Of a DNA stretch of 15,095 nucleotides, positions 1 to 7,727 are shown piece by piece. The DNA lies in contig CALALM010000408.1 of the NCBI GenBank assembly GCA_937925565.1, positions 1-15,095 of the forward strand. Reading direction: 5' to 3'. The DNA comes from an uncultured Centipeda sp. GTDB taxonomy: Bacteria; Bacillota; Negativicutes; Selenomonadales; Selenomonadaceae. The notes under the pieces were generated by a model. The model saw nothing but the letters and a program-made list of their open reading frames with translations, was not told where the DNA came from and ran no database searches. Made by a program: the position numbers and the translations under genes. Each line of letters starts with the position of its first letter. Position 1 is the stretch's first letter.

Positions 1-1019
1 CCCGCAGGAGCCGCGCCGCCCTGCGCCCCGAATGCGCCCATGGCACCCATGCCGGCGTTTCCCGCCATGCCCATACCCATGAAGCCGAACGCGCCGCCCA
101 TGCCCGCCTCGTTGCCGGCGGCGGTGCGCATGGCATCTGCCGTCGCGGTGGCGAGACGGCCCGCGCGCAGGTTCGGGTCGCTCATGATGGCGCTGTCCTG
201 GATCTCCTTGATGCGCTTCTCGTCCTCCTCGTCCGCCTTGACGCTCGACACACCGAAGGAGACGATCTCGATGCCGCGCCGTTTGCCCCACTCGTCGGAC
301 AGTTCCTCGGACAGCTCGTTGCGGATGTCCTTCGTATAGTTGATGAGCTGGGTGTAGCGGATGCCCTTGGCGGCGATTCGCCCGAACGTGGGCTGCAGAG
401 CGGTGAGGAGCTCACTTTTGAGCTGTGAGTCGATCTCACTGCGCTCGTACACGCCCTCGACGTTGCCGCAGACGTTCGTGTAGAAGAGGATCGGATTCGT
501 GATGCGGTAGCTGTACTCGCCGAAGCAGCGGATGTTGACGTTCAGCATGTACTGGCCGATCATGGTCTCAAACTGGATGGACTGCGCCGTCCCGTACTTG
601 TTGCCCATGATTTCTTTCGTATTGAAATAGTAGATGCGCTGATCCTTCGGTGCGTCGCCGCCGAACGTGAAACGCTTTCCGATATTCTTGAACACGGACA
701 CGAGGTCGTTCGCGAGGTCACCGCCAAAGACCGTCGGCTCGGTGGAGCTGTCGTACGTGAATGCGCCAGGCTCGGCACAGATCTCGACGACCTTACCCTG
801 CTCGACGATGATCATGCACTGTCCTTCGTTGACGGCGATGACGGAGCCGCTGCTGATGATGTTGTCCGTTGCGCTCGTGTTCGAGCTGCGGCCGCTGACG
901 CGCTTCTGTCCCTTTGCGACGAGGGAGTCCTTGTCGAGGCTGTCGCAGTAGAAGTATTCTTTCCACTGATCGGCAAGAACGCCGCCCACAGAGCCGACTG
1001 CTGCCTGGATGAGACCCAT
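1..1019 (-). CDS. SPFH-domain protein, YdjI / virion-core-protein-like (3' end beyond window)
   Basis: The reading frame stays open from the ATG at 1019 to the window edge, giving 339 residues without a stop. The start is preceded by GAGGAGGAATAATT, a strong ribosome-binding site. The N-terminus (LIQAAVGSVGGVLADQWKEY) and the following block with VNEGQCMIIVEQGKVVE near residues 63-80 are typical of the SPFH family represented by Bacillus YdjI, often named virion core protein-like. An SPFH core spans roughly residues 55-280 and ends in a charged helix (KADEEDEKRIKEIQD). After residue 305 the protein becomes Gly/Met/Ala-rich (GMGAFGFMGMGMAG), the usual linker before a C-terminal zinc ribbon in this family; that part lies outside the window. 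Family members associate with membranes and are often linked to envelope stress; the exact role here is unknown. It has its own promoter and palindromic site (1071-1114). Confidence 0.88.
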   Translation of the reverse strand, partial: MGLIQAAVGSVGGVLADQWKEYFYCDSLDKDSLVAKGQKRVSGRSSNTSATDNIISSGSVIAVNEGQCMIIVEQGKVVEICAEPGAFTYDSSTEPTVFGGDLANDLVSVFKNIGKRFTFGGDAPKDQRIYYFNTKEIMGNKYGTAQSIQFETMIGQYMLNVNIRCFGEYSYRITNPILFYTNVCGNVEGVYERSEIDSQLKSELLTALQPTFGRIAAKGIRYTQLINYTKDIRNELSEELSDEWGKRRGIEIVSFGVSSVKADEEDEKRIKEIQDSAIMSDPNLRAGRLATATADAMRTAAGNEAGMGGAFGFMGMGMAGNAGMGAMGAFGAQGGAAPA

Positions 1020-1070
1020 AATTATTCCTCCTCTGTAGAATAAACAAGAGTGTTCTGAAAGTTCTTCTCT

Positions 1071-1080
1071 ATTGTAACAT
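1071..1080 (-). promoter_or_regulatory. Extended -10 promoter element of the SPFH gene
   Basis: Read on the minus strand the sequence is ATGTTACAAT, that is a TGn extension followed by TACAAT (5 of 6 to consensus). Transcription would begin near 1064, giving a leader of about 45 nt that includes the strong ribosome-binding site. At 17-bp spacing the -35 hexamer (GTACGC) is poor, so an activator is probably needed. The arrangement matches the promoter at 10269-10278. Confidence 0.6.
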
Positions 1081-1098
1081 ATCATGAAAAAAAGCGTA

Positions 1099-1114
1099 CT
1101 GTCATAAATGACAG
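1099..1114. promoter_or_regulatory. Palindromic operator CTGTCATAAATGACAG, copy 1
   Basis: A perfect inverted repeat with 7-bp arms (CTGTCAT and ATGACAG) around AA. It lies 80 bp upstream of the SPFH start codon and 23 bp upstream of the -10 hexamer, so its centre is near -42 relative to the predicted transcription start. It is flanked upstream by A/T tracts. The same 16 bases recur at 10298-10313 in front of the lipoprotein operon with nearly identical geometry. The binding protein is not known; the neighbouring NarL-type regulator is one candidate. Confidence 0.72.
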
Positions 1115-1132
1115 GTTTTGCAAAAAAATTTG

Positions 1133-1172
1133 AAAAATATGGGGCGCATACGATCAAGTACGCGTCCCATAT
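1133..1172 (-). terminator. Rho-independent terminator of the response-regulator operon
   Basis: Immediately after the TAA at 1173-1175, the minus-strand RNA can form a hairpin with 15-nt arms (1158-1172 and 1137-1151, starting ATATGGGACGCGTAC). There is one mismatch, one G-U pair and a 6-nt loop. It is followed by a T-run (from 1137 downward) and a second T-rich tract. It separates the signalling operon from the SPFH gene. Confidence 0.72.
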
Positions 1173-1793
1173 TTACTCGGCACTCCCGGTATATCCGCGT
1201 TCGGTTGCCTCAACGGCAAGTCCGACGATGGTCTTGTAGCCCGTCTTGGAGAGCATGTTGCTGACATGGAAGTGGACGGTGCGCTTCGTAATCCCCAGCG
1301 CATCGGCGATCTCATCGTATGTCTTGTTGTGGCAGATCTGCTGCAGAATGGCGAACTCACGCTTCGTCAGCGGGATGTCCGCATTGCCGAAGTTGTATGT
1401 GCCGTGCAGGTCCGGGAAGATTTTTTTCCCGCGCATGGTTGCACGGATGCAGGCGGCGAATGCCTCCCCCGAGGACTCCTTGTAGATAAAGCTGTCCGCA
1501 CCCGCTTCCTTTGCCCGGGTGAGGAAGGAGACCTCCTGCATGCCCGTCATGAGGACGATGCGCAGCTCCGGGAAACGCGCCTTGAGGCGCGCACAGATCT
1601 GTATGCCGCTCGTGCGCCCCTCCATGCAGATGTCCATGAGTACGAGATCGGGCATGAGGCGTGCGCACGCCTCCTCCACGAGCTCTGAGAGGAGGAGGCT
1701 GCCGACCACATCCATGTCGTCGAGGGGGGTAAAGATCTGCTCCAATCCTTCGAGCAGAATTTTTTGATCGTCCACGAGAAGAAGTTTAATCAT
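1173..1793 (-). CDS. NarL/FixJ-family response regulator
   Basis: A 206-aa two-component response regulator that should be phosphorylated by the histidine kinase encoded just upstream. The receiver domain covers about residues 1-120: acidic pair D8/D9 (LLLVDDQ), phospho-acceptor D54 (LVLMDICMEG), switch T83 (VLMTG) and K105 (FIYKES). The C-terminal LuxR-type helix-turn-helix is at about 140-200 (LTKREFAILQQICHNKTYDEIA, then ALGITKRTVHFHVSNMLSKTG). Its ATG overlaps the kinase stop in an ATGA junction (1790-1793), so translation is probably coupled. A terminator follows directly. Targets are not shown by the sequence; the divergent porin gene and the two CTGTCATAAATGACAG promoters are candidates. 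Confidence 0.93.
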   Translation of the reverse strand: MIKLLLVDDQKILLEGLEQIFTPLDDMDVVGSLLLSELVEEACARLMPDLVLMDICMEGRTSGIQICARLKARFPELRIVLMTGMQEVSFLTRAKEAGADSFIYKESSGEAFAACIRATMRGKKIFPDLHGTYNFGNADIPLTKREFAILQQICHNKTYDEIADALGITKRTVHFHVSNMLSKTGYKTIVGLAVEATERGYTGSAE

Positions 1794-3178
1794 CCCTGTT
1801 TCTCCCCTATCTGTGCGTCGAGTTCAAAATGTGGCGAGGGGGTGATGAGAAGACGTCCGCCAAGCTCATTCACGCGGCGCATCATACCCGCGAGTCCGCC
1901 GCCGGGATGCAGCTCTGTGCAGCCGATGCCATTGTCGCGGATACGCAGCCGCCGCTCGGTGAGCGTGATGTGAACTGCGTTTGCGCGTCCGTGACAGACG
2001 GCGTTGCTCAGCGCCTCGCGCGTAATGGCGGCAAAGGTACGTGCGCGCCGCAGATTGTGCGGCAGGCTGCCTGTGATCGTGAGCCGTATGCCGAGCCGTC
2101 GGTAGGTGTCCGTCATATCGGCGAGCAGTGTTGCAGGGTGCGGCTCCTGCGCGAGCGGAACGGACTCCAAGAGGCTGTCAATGCGCACAATCGTGCGGAG
2201 CGCGTCCTTTGGCGCGGGGCTCGCGAGCAGCTGCTGGAGCATACTGATGCGCTGACCGAGGACATCGTGTACGCGTGAGGTGATCTCCTGCAGCGTTCGG
2301 CTGCGCTCCGTACGCTCGAGGTTTTGAAGGAGCTCCTTCTGGGCGCTGAGCGTAGTGCTGAGCTCCTCATTCTTCTCTCTGAGTTCCTGCGTGACGGCGT
2401 CCAGCTCCGTAACGCAGGAGGCGGTCAGCTGCCAGCCCGGGAGCGCACCCAGCAGCTGGACGCGCTGCACGATCCACACGTCGCCCGCAGTAAAGCGAAA
2501 GAGGACGGTGTTCTCGCGCTGCCGCTTTTCTGCGACAGCGGGCGCGTCAAACGCTGTGAGATCCTGCCAGAATACGGAGGCGTTCCGATACTGCCGCCCG
2601 AAGAGGCGCTCCATGAAGTGCAGCATGGCGATGTTGACGAGTACGGCAGCGTGATCCTCGCGGGCAAAGAGAATCCCCACGGGCAGGAGGTCGAGTCCCG
2701 TGCGGATGGAAGAGATCGTCACCGTGTGCGTCCTGCGCGCACGCGCGCGCATGGCAAGCAGCACAAGCCGCACGCCGAGCAGGAGAAGGACGAGAGCAGC
2801 GTTCATCGGGAGAAAGTCGTCCATCATCGGCAGTGAGCAGAGACCCGCAAACGCGAGCAGGAGTGCAGAGAGAAGCCTGCGCTCGCAGGCAGTGAGCCCG
2901 ACGACGAGAGCAAGGAGCCCCGCTGTCCACCGCTCGGCTGCGAGCCAGCCGAGCGGCGACAGCCCTGCAAAGAAGAGCTTCCATGCACCGCCGAGTAGCA
3001 GCGTTGTGAGGAGGATGACGGCGAGTGCCGCCGTCTCCGGCAGCAGGTGGCAGATCCGGCGGCGCGAGAGATGGGTGAACGCCCAACAGAGTGCCGCACT
3101 CTGGGCGATGAGGACAAAGCCGGCAAGCAGCACAAGGATGAGAATTTCCCCATAGCCGTACAAGGTCAGCCGTTCCAT
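1790..3178 (-). CDS. Membrane histidine kinase of the NarL-partner (HisKA_3-like) type
   Basis: A 462-aa sensor kinase. I start it at the ATG at 3178, preceded by GGAGGGG seven bases upstream; the same frame extends farther upstream only as a shadow of the preceding gene. About four to five hydrophobic segments fill residues 10-145. A PAS-like region follows at about 155-255, then a coiled coil at 258-300. The dimerisation box is SRVHDVLGQRISMLQQ with H304, followed at once by an Asp as in NarX/DesK-type kinases. The ATPase part has an N box (TREALSNAVCHG, N392), a G1 box (RDNGIG, D415) and a Gly-rich GGGLAGM. It therefore looks catalytically complete, unlike the sensor encoded upstream. It overlaps the upstream gene by 13 bp and the response regulator by 4 bp. 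Confidence 0.9.
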   Translation of the reverse strand: MERLTLYGYGEILILVLLAGFVLIAQSAALCWAFTHLSRRRICHLLPETAALAVILLTTLLLGGAWKLFFAGLSPLGWLAAERWTAGLLALVVGLTACERRLLSALLLAFAGLCSLPMMDDFLPMNAALVLLLLGVRLVLLAMRARARRTHTVTISSIRTGLDLLPVGILFAREDHAAVLVNIAMLHFMERLFGRQYRNASVFWQDLTAFDAPAVAEKRQRENTVLFRFTAGDVWIVQRVQLLGALPGWQLTASCVTELDAVTQELREKNEELSTTLSAQKELLQNLERTERSRTLQEITSRVHDVLGQRISMLQQLLASPAPKDALRTIVRIDSLLESVPLAQEPHPATLLADMTDTYRRLGIRLTITGSLPHNLRRARTFAAITREALSNAVCHGRANAVHITLTERRLRIRDNGIGCTELHPGGGLAGMMRRVNELGGRLLITPSPHFELDAQIGEKQG

Positions 3179-5613
3179 GTTGTACCCCTCCGCTCCCCGT
3201 CCTGTGTGCTGCGGTGCTCCTCTGCAGCGTGTGCGGCTCTGCCGCCTTTTCCTTCCTGCATCGCGGCGGCGGAACGGATGGTCAGCGCGTGTGCATAACC
3301 GCGATCCTCTGTGGTGACGTCTGTGCCGTGTTCCTCTTGCCACGCTGCCGCCCACGGGGCAATCCAGTCGGCATCCCCCAGCAGGAAGATGACGGTGTCG
3401 TCCGTGAAGCGGCAGAAGACGTGCTCTGTTCCTGCGGCAGCCGCACACGTCAGCAGCTCCGCGAATGCGTCGAAGAGTGCGAGTACGGTCTCCGCATGTA
3501 GCAGCTCCGCCTGCGCCCACTCCACACCGACATGCAGACCGAGGGGGCGCAGGTAGGCGCAGATCTCCGAGACTGCCATCGCGAGCTCATCAGCGCGCAC
3601 AGTGCCGTCCTCCTGCCCTTTGAGGAAGAGAACACAGCGCTTTTTCAGATAGGAGGAGAGCAGATTGAGCCGCCGGATGAGCCGCATGACCTCCTCCTCG
3701 TCCTGCGTTTCCATCAGCGCCTCGCGAAAGCGGCGCAGGAGCGGACGTTTGGCGGCAAGGATCGCCTCCAGTTCCTCGGAGAGCCTCCGCCGGAGCGTCA
3801 GGGCGAGCAACTTCCTGCGGATCGTGTGCTCCGCGCGCAGGAGGGTGTGGGCGCGCTCCAGCGCGTCACGCGTGAGGGCAAGCTGCCGCTGCCGCTCGTG
3901 CAGGAGCCGCAGATCCTCCTGCCAGAGGAGAGCGCCGCCGTGGAGCTCCATGCGCGAGGTGCGCGTATCGCGTGCCGCCTCGTCGAGCCGCAGAGCCGAG
4001 GCAAAGACGGGAGTCCCCGCCGCGTTCACGAGCTGCATAGCGAGCTGCGCGTGTATGAAGAATGTTTCGTGCAGACGGTTCGACGGCATCAGTCCTGTGT
4101 GCAGACAGATTTCGGGGAGCGCGAGGAAGAAGAGTGCCGTCACTGCGGTCAGCTCCGGCCACTGCACCCACGCCACATACTGATAGGCAATGGAGTACGT
4201 GATAAAGAGCACAAAGAAGACAAACGGGAGCAGCATCACGGGGCGCAGCACCTGCTGCCGCTTTGCCTTTTCGAGGAGGAGGAGTGCCGCGAGGATCTCG
4301 CCGAACCAGAGCGTCCAGTAGACATACGCGCCCCATGCGAGATGTTCCTGCCACTCCTGCAGAACGTTGTCCCATGTGAACGCAAAGAACTGTTGGTGGG
4401 AGTCGTTGCAGAGGATGAGCGCGGCGAGCAGGAGGTTGATTCCGAATACCGCCTTCAGCCACGGCGGCATCCTGCGGTTGAGCGCGTCCTCGTCCGCGCT
4501 CCACGCGATCCAGAGGAGTGCGACCGAGAGCCCCGCGCGGAACACGTAGAAGAGATACCAGAGCATGCGCTCCAATGTACTGTCGTGCAAGAATGTGAGG
4601 ATTTTCGCCATACGCGTCAGCTCCCAGAGGAGCAGCATGGCGACGAGGAGGAGAACGGCACGGCGCGCCCCGTGATGGAGCACACGGCGGTAAATGTACG
4701 CGCCCCAGATGACGGTGAGCGGCAGCATCAGTACGAGAACCATAAACCTCTCGTGCGCCTCTGCAGGCATGAACGCAGGCCGCTCCATGATCTGTGCGTG
4801 ATAGCGCGTGTTCACCGTGCGGAGGACGTGCGGGAAATCGGGCGGCACCGCGTGGCCGGCAGCGGCAGACGGGGGGAGCGGCGGATAACCTGCGGCACCC
4901 AGCTCCCCCGGAAGCGCCTCCGAGAATGTGATGGGGGTGCGCGAGAGCACGCCCTTTGTCAGTGTGAGCGTCCCCTCGGCGGGCTCGATAATCCGCAGGC
5001 GTGCGCCGCGCCGAATAAGGCGCTCCGCCTCATGGGCAAAGAGGACGTAGACATCGTTTGCTCCCGCATTTGCCAGAATGCCCCACGTCCCGCGGTGCAT
5101 TGCGTAAAAACGCAGCCGTCCCTCTGCCTTCATCCGTGCGAGACGTGCAAATGCCGTATCCTGATCGCCGGAGCTCCCCTGCACCAGTGCCAGAAAGAAG
5201 ATCTCGCGCTCCGGCGACTGCTCGGGCAGGGCGATCGTGACGCCCTCCCTGAGATCCGCCCACCCCTTTACGGGGACAGGCGCATCTGTGTGCACAGCGA
5301 GCACCACCGTCGCCCTGTAATGCGGGTACCAGTAAAGCTCCTCCGCCGCCCCGCGCAGGAATTGTTCCGCCTGAAAATCATAGACCTCGACCGCATCCAC
5401 GCGGCGATCCAGAAACAGCTCGAGCTGATTTCGCGTATATCCCTGCGCCTCGATCGGCACATCGGCGGTGCTTTGCAGGATGGTCCCATAGGCCGTGCCG
5501 TAGTTGCGGTCGTAGGCGAGCGAGAGTGCCGATGTAGAGGCGGGGATGAGGAGAACGCAGAGGAGTGCGATCAGTCCACAGGCGAGGAACTGTGCCCTAT
5601 GCAACCGCTTCAT
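3166..5613 (-). CDS. Large sensor protein: periplasmic binding domain, 7TM-type membrane block, degenerate kinase-like C-terminus
   Basis: A protein of 815 aa from the ATG at 5613, which has GGGAGGGG at a good distance; an in-frame ATG at 5652 lacks a ribosome-binding site. Residues 1-30 form a signal peptide. Residues about 33-240 resemble a solute-binding, PBP-like fold (DRNYGTAYG, RRVDAVEVYDF, WADLREGVTIALP). From 288 to about 505 there are seven or so membrane helices, including NDSHQQFFAF (403-412), which resembles the motif of the histidine-kinase N-terminal 7TM domain. The cytoplasmic part has a basic helical region (595-630) and a segment (AFAELLTCAAAAGTEHVF, about 716-733) where an N box would be expected, but no H box, DxGxG or Gly-rich ATP lid. 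It is probably a ligand-sensing pseudokinase that acts through the co-transcribed true kinase. The domain assignment rests on pattern recognition only. Confidence 0.8.
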   Translation of the reverse strand: MKRLHRAQFLACGLIALLCVLLIPASTSALSLAYDRNYGTAYGTILQSTADVPIEAQGYTRNQLELFLDRRVDAVEVYDFQAEQFLRGAAEELYWYPHYRATVVLAVHTDAPVPVKGWADLREGVTIALPEQSPEREIFFLALVQGSSGDQDTAFARLARMKAEGRLRFYAMHRGTWGILANAGANDVYVLFAHEAERLIRRGARLRIIEPAEGTLTLTKGVLSRTPITFSEALPGELGAAGYPPLPPSAAAGHAVPPDFPHVLRTVNTRYHAQIMERPAFMPAEAHERFMVLVLMLPLTVIWGAYIYRRVLHHGARRAVLLLVAMLLLWELTRMAKILTFLHDSTLERMLWYLFYVFRAGLSVALLWIAWSADEDALNRRMPPWLKAVFGINLLLAALILCNDSHQQFFAFTWDNVLQEWQEHLAWGAYVYWTLWFGEILAALLLLEKAKRQQVLRPVMLLPFVFFVLFITYSIAYQYVAWVQWPELTAVTALFFLALPEICLHTGLMPSNRLHETFFIHAQLAMQLVNAAGTPVFASALRLDEAARDTRTSRMELHGGALLWQEDLRLLHERQRQLALTRDALERAHTLLRAEHTIRRKLLALTLRRRLSEELEAILAAKRPLLRRFREALMETQDEEEVMRLIRRLNLLSSYLKKRCVLFLKGQEDGTVRADELAMAVSEICAYLRPLGLHVGVEWAQAELLHAETVLALFDAFAELLTCAAAAGTEHVFCRFTDDTVIFLLGDADWIAPWAAAWQEEHGTDVTTEDRGYAHALTIRSAAAMQEGKGGRAAHAAEEHRSTQDGERRGTTWNG

Positions 5614-5816
5614 CGCCACCCCTCCCAATATACATATTTGAATCTGTATCATTTCGATGGAAATGTAAGAGATTCCTTGAGAAAAAAGTCCTAGTTACAG
5701 AAATTCTAGAAGAATTTATTTTTCCTATCGGATTGGTATCTTTTATGATAAAATAAAATCAGTTTGATTCATGTGTGAATGATCTGTGAAGATGTGGATC
5801 GGATGGGAGGATTTTT
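5614..5816. promoter_or_regulatory. Divergent intergenic region between sensor operon and porin gene
   Basis: About 200 bp, clearly AT-richer than both neighbours, must hold promoters for both directions. A TATGAT -10-like hexamer at 5744-5749 faces the porin gene, but I find no convincing -35 for it. For the minus direction no promoter stands out. The only strong structure is the dyad at 5701-5717, listed separately. Confidence 0.45.
5701..5717. promoter_or_regulatory. 17-bp dyad AAATTCTAGAAGAATTT, possible operator
   Basis: Perfect 7-bp arms (AAATTCT and AGAATTT) around AGA, placed between the divergent sensor operon and porin gene. The AT-rich arms have no T-run behind them on either strand, so an operator is likelier than a terminator. 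It could serve the adjacent response regulator, which is inference only. Confidence 0.4.
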
Positions 5817-6978
5817 GTGCGACGAATCGATCGACTCGTACCCATTATGCTGCTCTGTGCACCACTTTCCTGTGCTGCGGCAGAGACGGCGACCGCCGTC
5901 GAAGAGAGACCCGCCGCGCAGGAAGAGACCGCAGACGCCGCCCCTGCCGCTCAAGCATCTGCAGCCGAAAAATTGCCGCGCATCGAATTCTGGGGCGACT
6001 ACCGCTGGCTCTACGGCAAGGCGCACATGGAACTGCCGTCCGTGGGGAAGAAGCAGGATGTGTACCTCTCCACGCGCCGCTTCCGCATTGCTCCGACCAT
6101 TCATCTCGGGGAAGGGTGGAGCGTCAGCGGCATGCTCGAGGATATGCGCTATGACAAGGACACAATCGCGGGCGCACATCGGAATGACCATCACCTCTAC
6201 CTCTCGCGTCTCTACGTTGAGCACGAGAACGCACACGGGGTGCGCATTCGCGCGGGCAGATTCATCTTTACGCCGATCGCGGGCAATGTCTTTGACAAGC
6301 GCGTCGAGGGCGTGCGCTGGCGTCACGGTGACAAGAGTGTCGGCATGACCTCCATCTTCTACGGGCGCACCGTCGGACCGACGGGCAGCAAGCGGCGGCG
6401 CGGCGTCATCCTCGGCTATGAGCGGAACTGGACGAAGTGGATGGGCGGCGTGTTCGGCTACGATCTGCGCACGGAATCCCCTGCCGTTACGGTGGCGGAG
6501 GCACGGAGAAATCCGCTCGCCGTACATAACGGAATCGATCATCAGCGTGTCCTCGAACTCTTCGCAGGCTATCGCTTTGACCGTCACCGCAGCTTCGAGT
6601 TCGAGTATCTACACGGGCGCGCGCACCGATCTCGACCGCTATGCGGACGTGGGGCACGGCTGTGTGGCGACGCTGCGCCTGCGCCCCTCGCCCGATGTGG
6701 AGCGAGCGGGCGACTACGGCGCGTGGATCGCGTACTATCACCAGCCGCGTGCGACCTACCTCCATCACACGATGGACGGCGATCCGCATTTCTTCGGACG
6801 TGCGGGTTTTCGTGGCTGGGGCGCGCGTGCCGACATCGTGCTTACACGCGGCGTCGCGCTTGCCGTTGAGGGATTCGATCTGCGCCCCGCCCGCTCCGGC
6901 GCGCCGTTCTTTATGGGGCGTACGTATGACGGCGCACGGCAGAAGGTGCTCGGGATGAGTTTGACGGCGTACTTTTGA
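5817..6978 (+). pseudogene. Outer-membrane porin-like beta-barrel gene with one frameshift
   Basis: Starts with GTG at 5817, preceded by GGGAGG six bases upstream. The first frame encodes a signal peptide (LVPIMLLCAPLSCAAAE), an Ala/Glu-rich stretch, then amphipathic strands with the look of a beta barrel (EFWGDYRWLYGKAHMEL, HLYLSRLYVEHEN, GVRIRAGRFIFTPIAG). Near 6606-6632 the sensible frame moves by +1, within or near the repeat GCGCGCGC at 6617-6624. The second frame continues through YTGARTDLDRYADVG to the stop at 6978. The end is GMSLTAYF: a terminal Phe preceded by alternating hydrophobic residues is the usual recognition signal for barrel insertion into the outer membrane. Corrected length is about 386 aa. 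It lacks a visible SLH domain, unlike the main OmpM porins of Negativicutes. A sequencing error, a real mutation or slippage cannot be told apart here. Confidence 0.72.
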
Positions 6979-6985
6979 AAAATTG

Positions 6986-7014
6986 TTTACGCTGTACTGG
7001 AAAATTGATATAAT
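6986..7014 (+). promoter_or_regulatory. Promoter of the toxin-antitoxin operon
   Basis: TTTACG at 6986-6991 and a perfect TATAAT at 7009-7014, spaced 17 bp, just after the porin stop and 34 bp before the antitoxin ATG. GATATA occurs twice at an interval of 9 bp (7007-7012, 7016-7021), overlapping the -10; such repeats could bind the antitoxin for autoregulation. Confidence 0.68.
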
Positions 7015-7047
7015 GGATATATAAAACAAAAAGAGGGAGGTGATCCT

Positions 7048-7362
7048 ATGGCAACCGTATCCGCACAGATCCGCATTGATGCCGACGTCAAGGCGCAGTC
7101 GATGGCACTCTTCCAGAACCTCGGGCTCGATCTCTCCACCGCCGTCAACGTATTCCTGCGCCAGTGCCTCATCCATCGCGGGCTGCCGTTCTCTGTGAAG
7201 GAATCGGAGGCGACACGTCCGCTGCATCATGCCGATCTCAGTGAGGCAGAACTCGAACGCGAACTGGAAAAAGGGCTGGAAGACCTTGCGGCGGGCAGAG
7301 TCCGTCCGGCGGAGGAAGTTTTTGCGGAGATTATGGAGGGACATCATGCAGTATCGGGTTGA
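7048..7362 (+). CDS. RelB/DinJ-family antitoxin
   Basis: A 104-aa protein with a very strong ribosome-binding site (GGGAGGTGATCCT) before the ATG. The N-terminal part (SAQIRIDADVKAQSMALFQNLG, then LDLSTAVNVFLRQCLIHRGLPF) is the ribbon-helix-helix dimerisation and DNA-binding domain typical of RelB/DinJ. The acidic helical tail (about residues 65-100, SEAELERELEKGLEDL) would wrap the toxin. The stop lies 17 bp inside the toxin gene, so the pair is translationally coupled. As in other such modules the antitoxin should neutralise the toxin and repress its own promoter at 6986-7014. The TA module lies between a porin-like gene and a convergent lipoprotein operon, which suggests insertion as a cassette. 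Confidence 0.88.
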   Translation: MATVSAQIRIDADVKAQSMALFQNLGLDLSTAVNVFLRQCLIHRGLPFSVKESEATRPLHHADLSEAELERELEKGLEDLAAGRVRPAEEVFAEIMEGHHAVSG

Positions 7363-7663
7363 TGTTTCATCTCAGGCGGCGGCAGACCTTAGAAATCTTT
7401 TTCGATATATTTCGGATGTTTTGCGGGCACCGGAGAATGCATATGCGCAGCTTGCGCGGCTTGGGAAACAGATCGGCAGTCTCGCAGAACTGCCGATGCG
7501 ATTTCGCGCATATCCGAAAAACTTTGCGGGATACCCACAAGTCCGCATTATGCCGGTGGATCATTTCGAGGTGTTCTACACGGTAGACACAGGGCAGGAA
7601 ACCGTTACCATCCTTCGTGTCATCTATGGCGGACGAGATATTGATCGTGCATTTATGGAATAG
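7346..7663 (+). CDS. RelE/ParE-superfamily toxin
   Basis: A 105-aa protein from the ATG at 7346, which overlaps the antitoxin 3' end by 17 bp and has GGAGGG inside the antitoxin gene. It begins MQYRVDVSSQAAADLRNLFRYI, the N-terminal strand-plus-helices pattern of the RelE/ParE fold. It continues with a basic AYPKNFAGYPQVRIMPVDHFEVFYTVD and ends with VTILRVIYGGRDIDRAF, matching the C-terminal RVIYGGRD pattern of plasmid-stabilisation toxins (YoeB/ParE/RelE_tox). Whether the target is ribosome-bound mRNA or DNA gyrase cannot be decided from sequence; the RelB/DinJ partner favours an mRNA interferase. All parts appear intact. Confidence 0.86.
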   Translation: MQYRVDVSSQAAADLRNLFRYISDVLRAPENAYAQLARLGKQIGSLAELPMRFRAYPKNFAGYPQVRIMPVDHFEVFYTVDTGQETVTILRVIYGGRDIDRAFME

Positions 7664-7666
7664 AAA

Positions 7667-7721
7667 AACACAGGAACAGGTGTGCAATGCAGTATTTGCT
7701 TTGCACACCTGTTCCTGTGTT
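7667..7721. terminator. Long perfect hairpin, convergent terminator
   Basis: Perfect 21-nt arms (7667-7687 and 7701-7721) surround a 13-nt loop, between the convergent toxin and DUF3298 genes. On the minus strand the stem runs into five T (7668-7664), so it is a good rho-independent terminator for the lipoprotein operon. On the plus strand there is no proper T-run, so termination of the toxin transcript would depend on stem strength alone. Confidence 0.75.
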
Positions 7722-7727
7722 CAGCCA

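Noticed and set aside
1829..2836. Plus-strand open frames opposite the histidine kinase
   Set aside because: The opposite strand encodes H, N and G boxes in order; the plus-strand products have no motifs.
3179..3520. N-terminal extension of the histidine kinase frame
   Set aside because: The added 114 residues are Arg/Gly/His-rich, lie wholly within the preceding gene and have no ribosome-binding site; the ATG at 3178 has one.
3532..5694. Plus-strand open frame of 720 codons opposite the large sensor gene
   Set aside because: It is antisense to a gene with signal peptide, membrane helices and good ribosome-binding site. Its protein is rich in Arg, Glu, His and Gln without domains, as expected for the complement of GC-rich coding DNA.
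5769..6587. Minus-strand open frame over the porin gene
   Set aside because: Shadow of the porin gene; no ribosome-binding site, no recognisable domain, and it would run through the porin signal peptide region.
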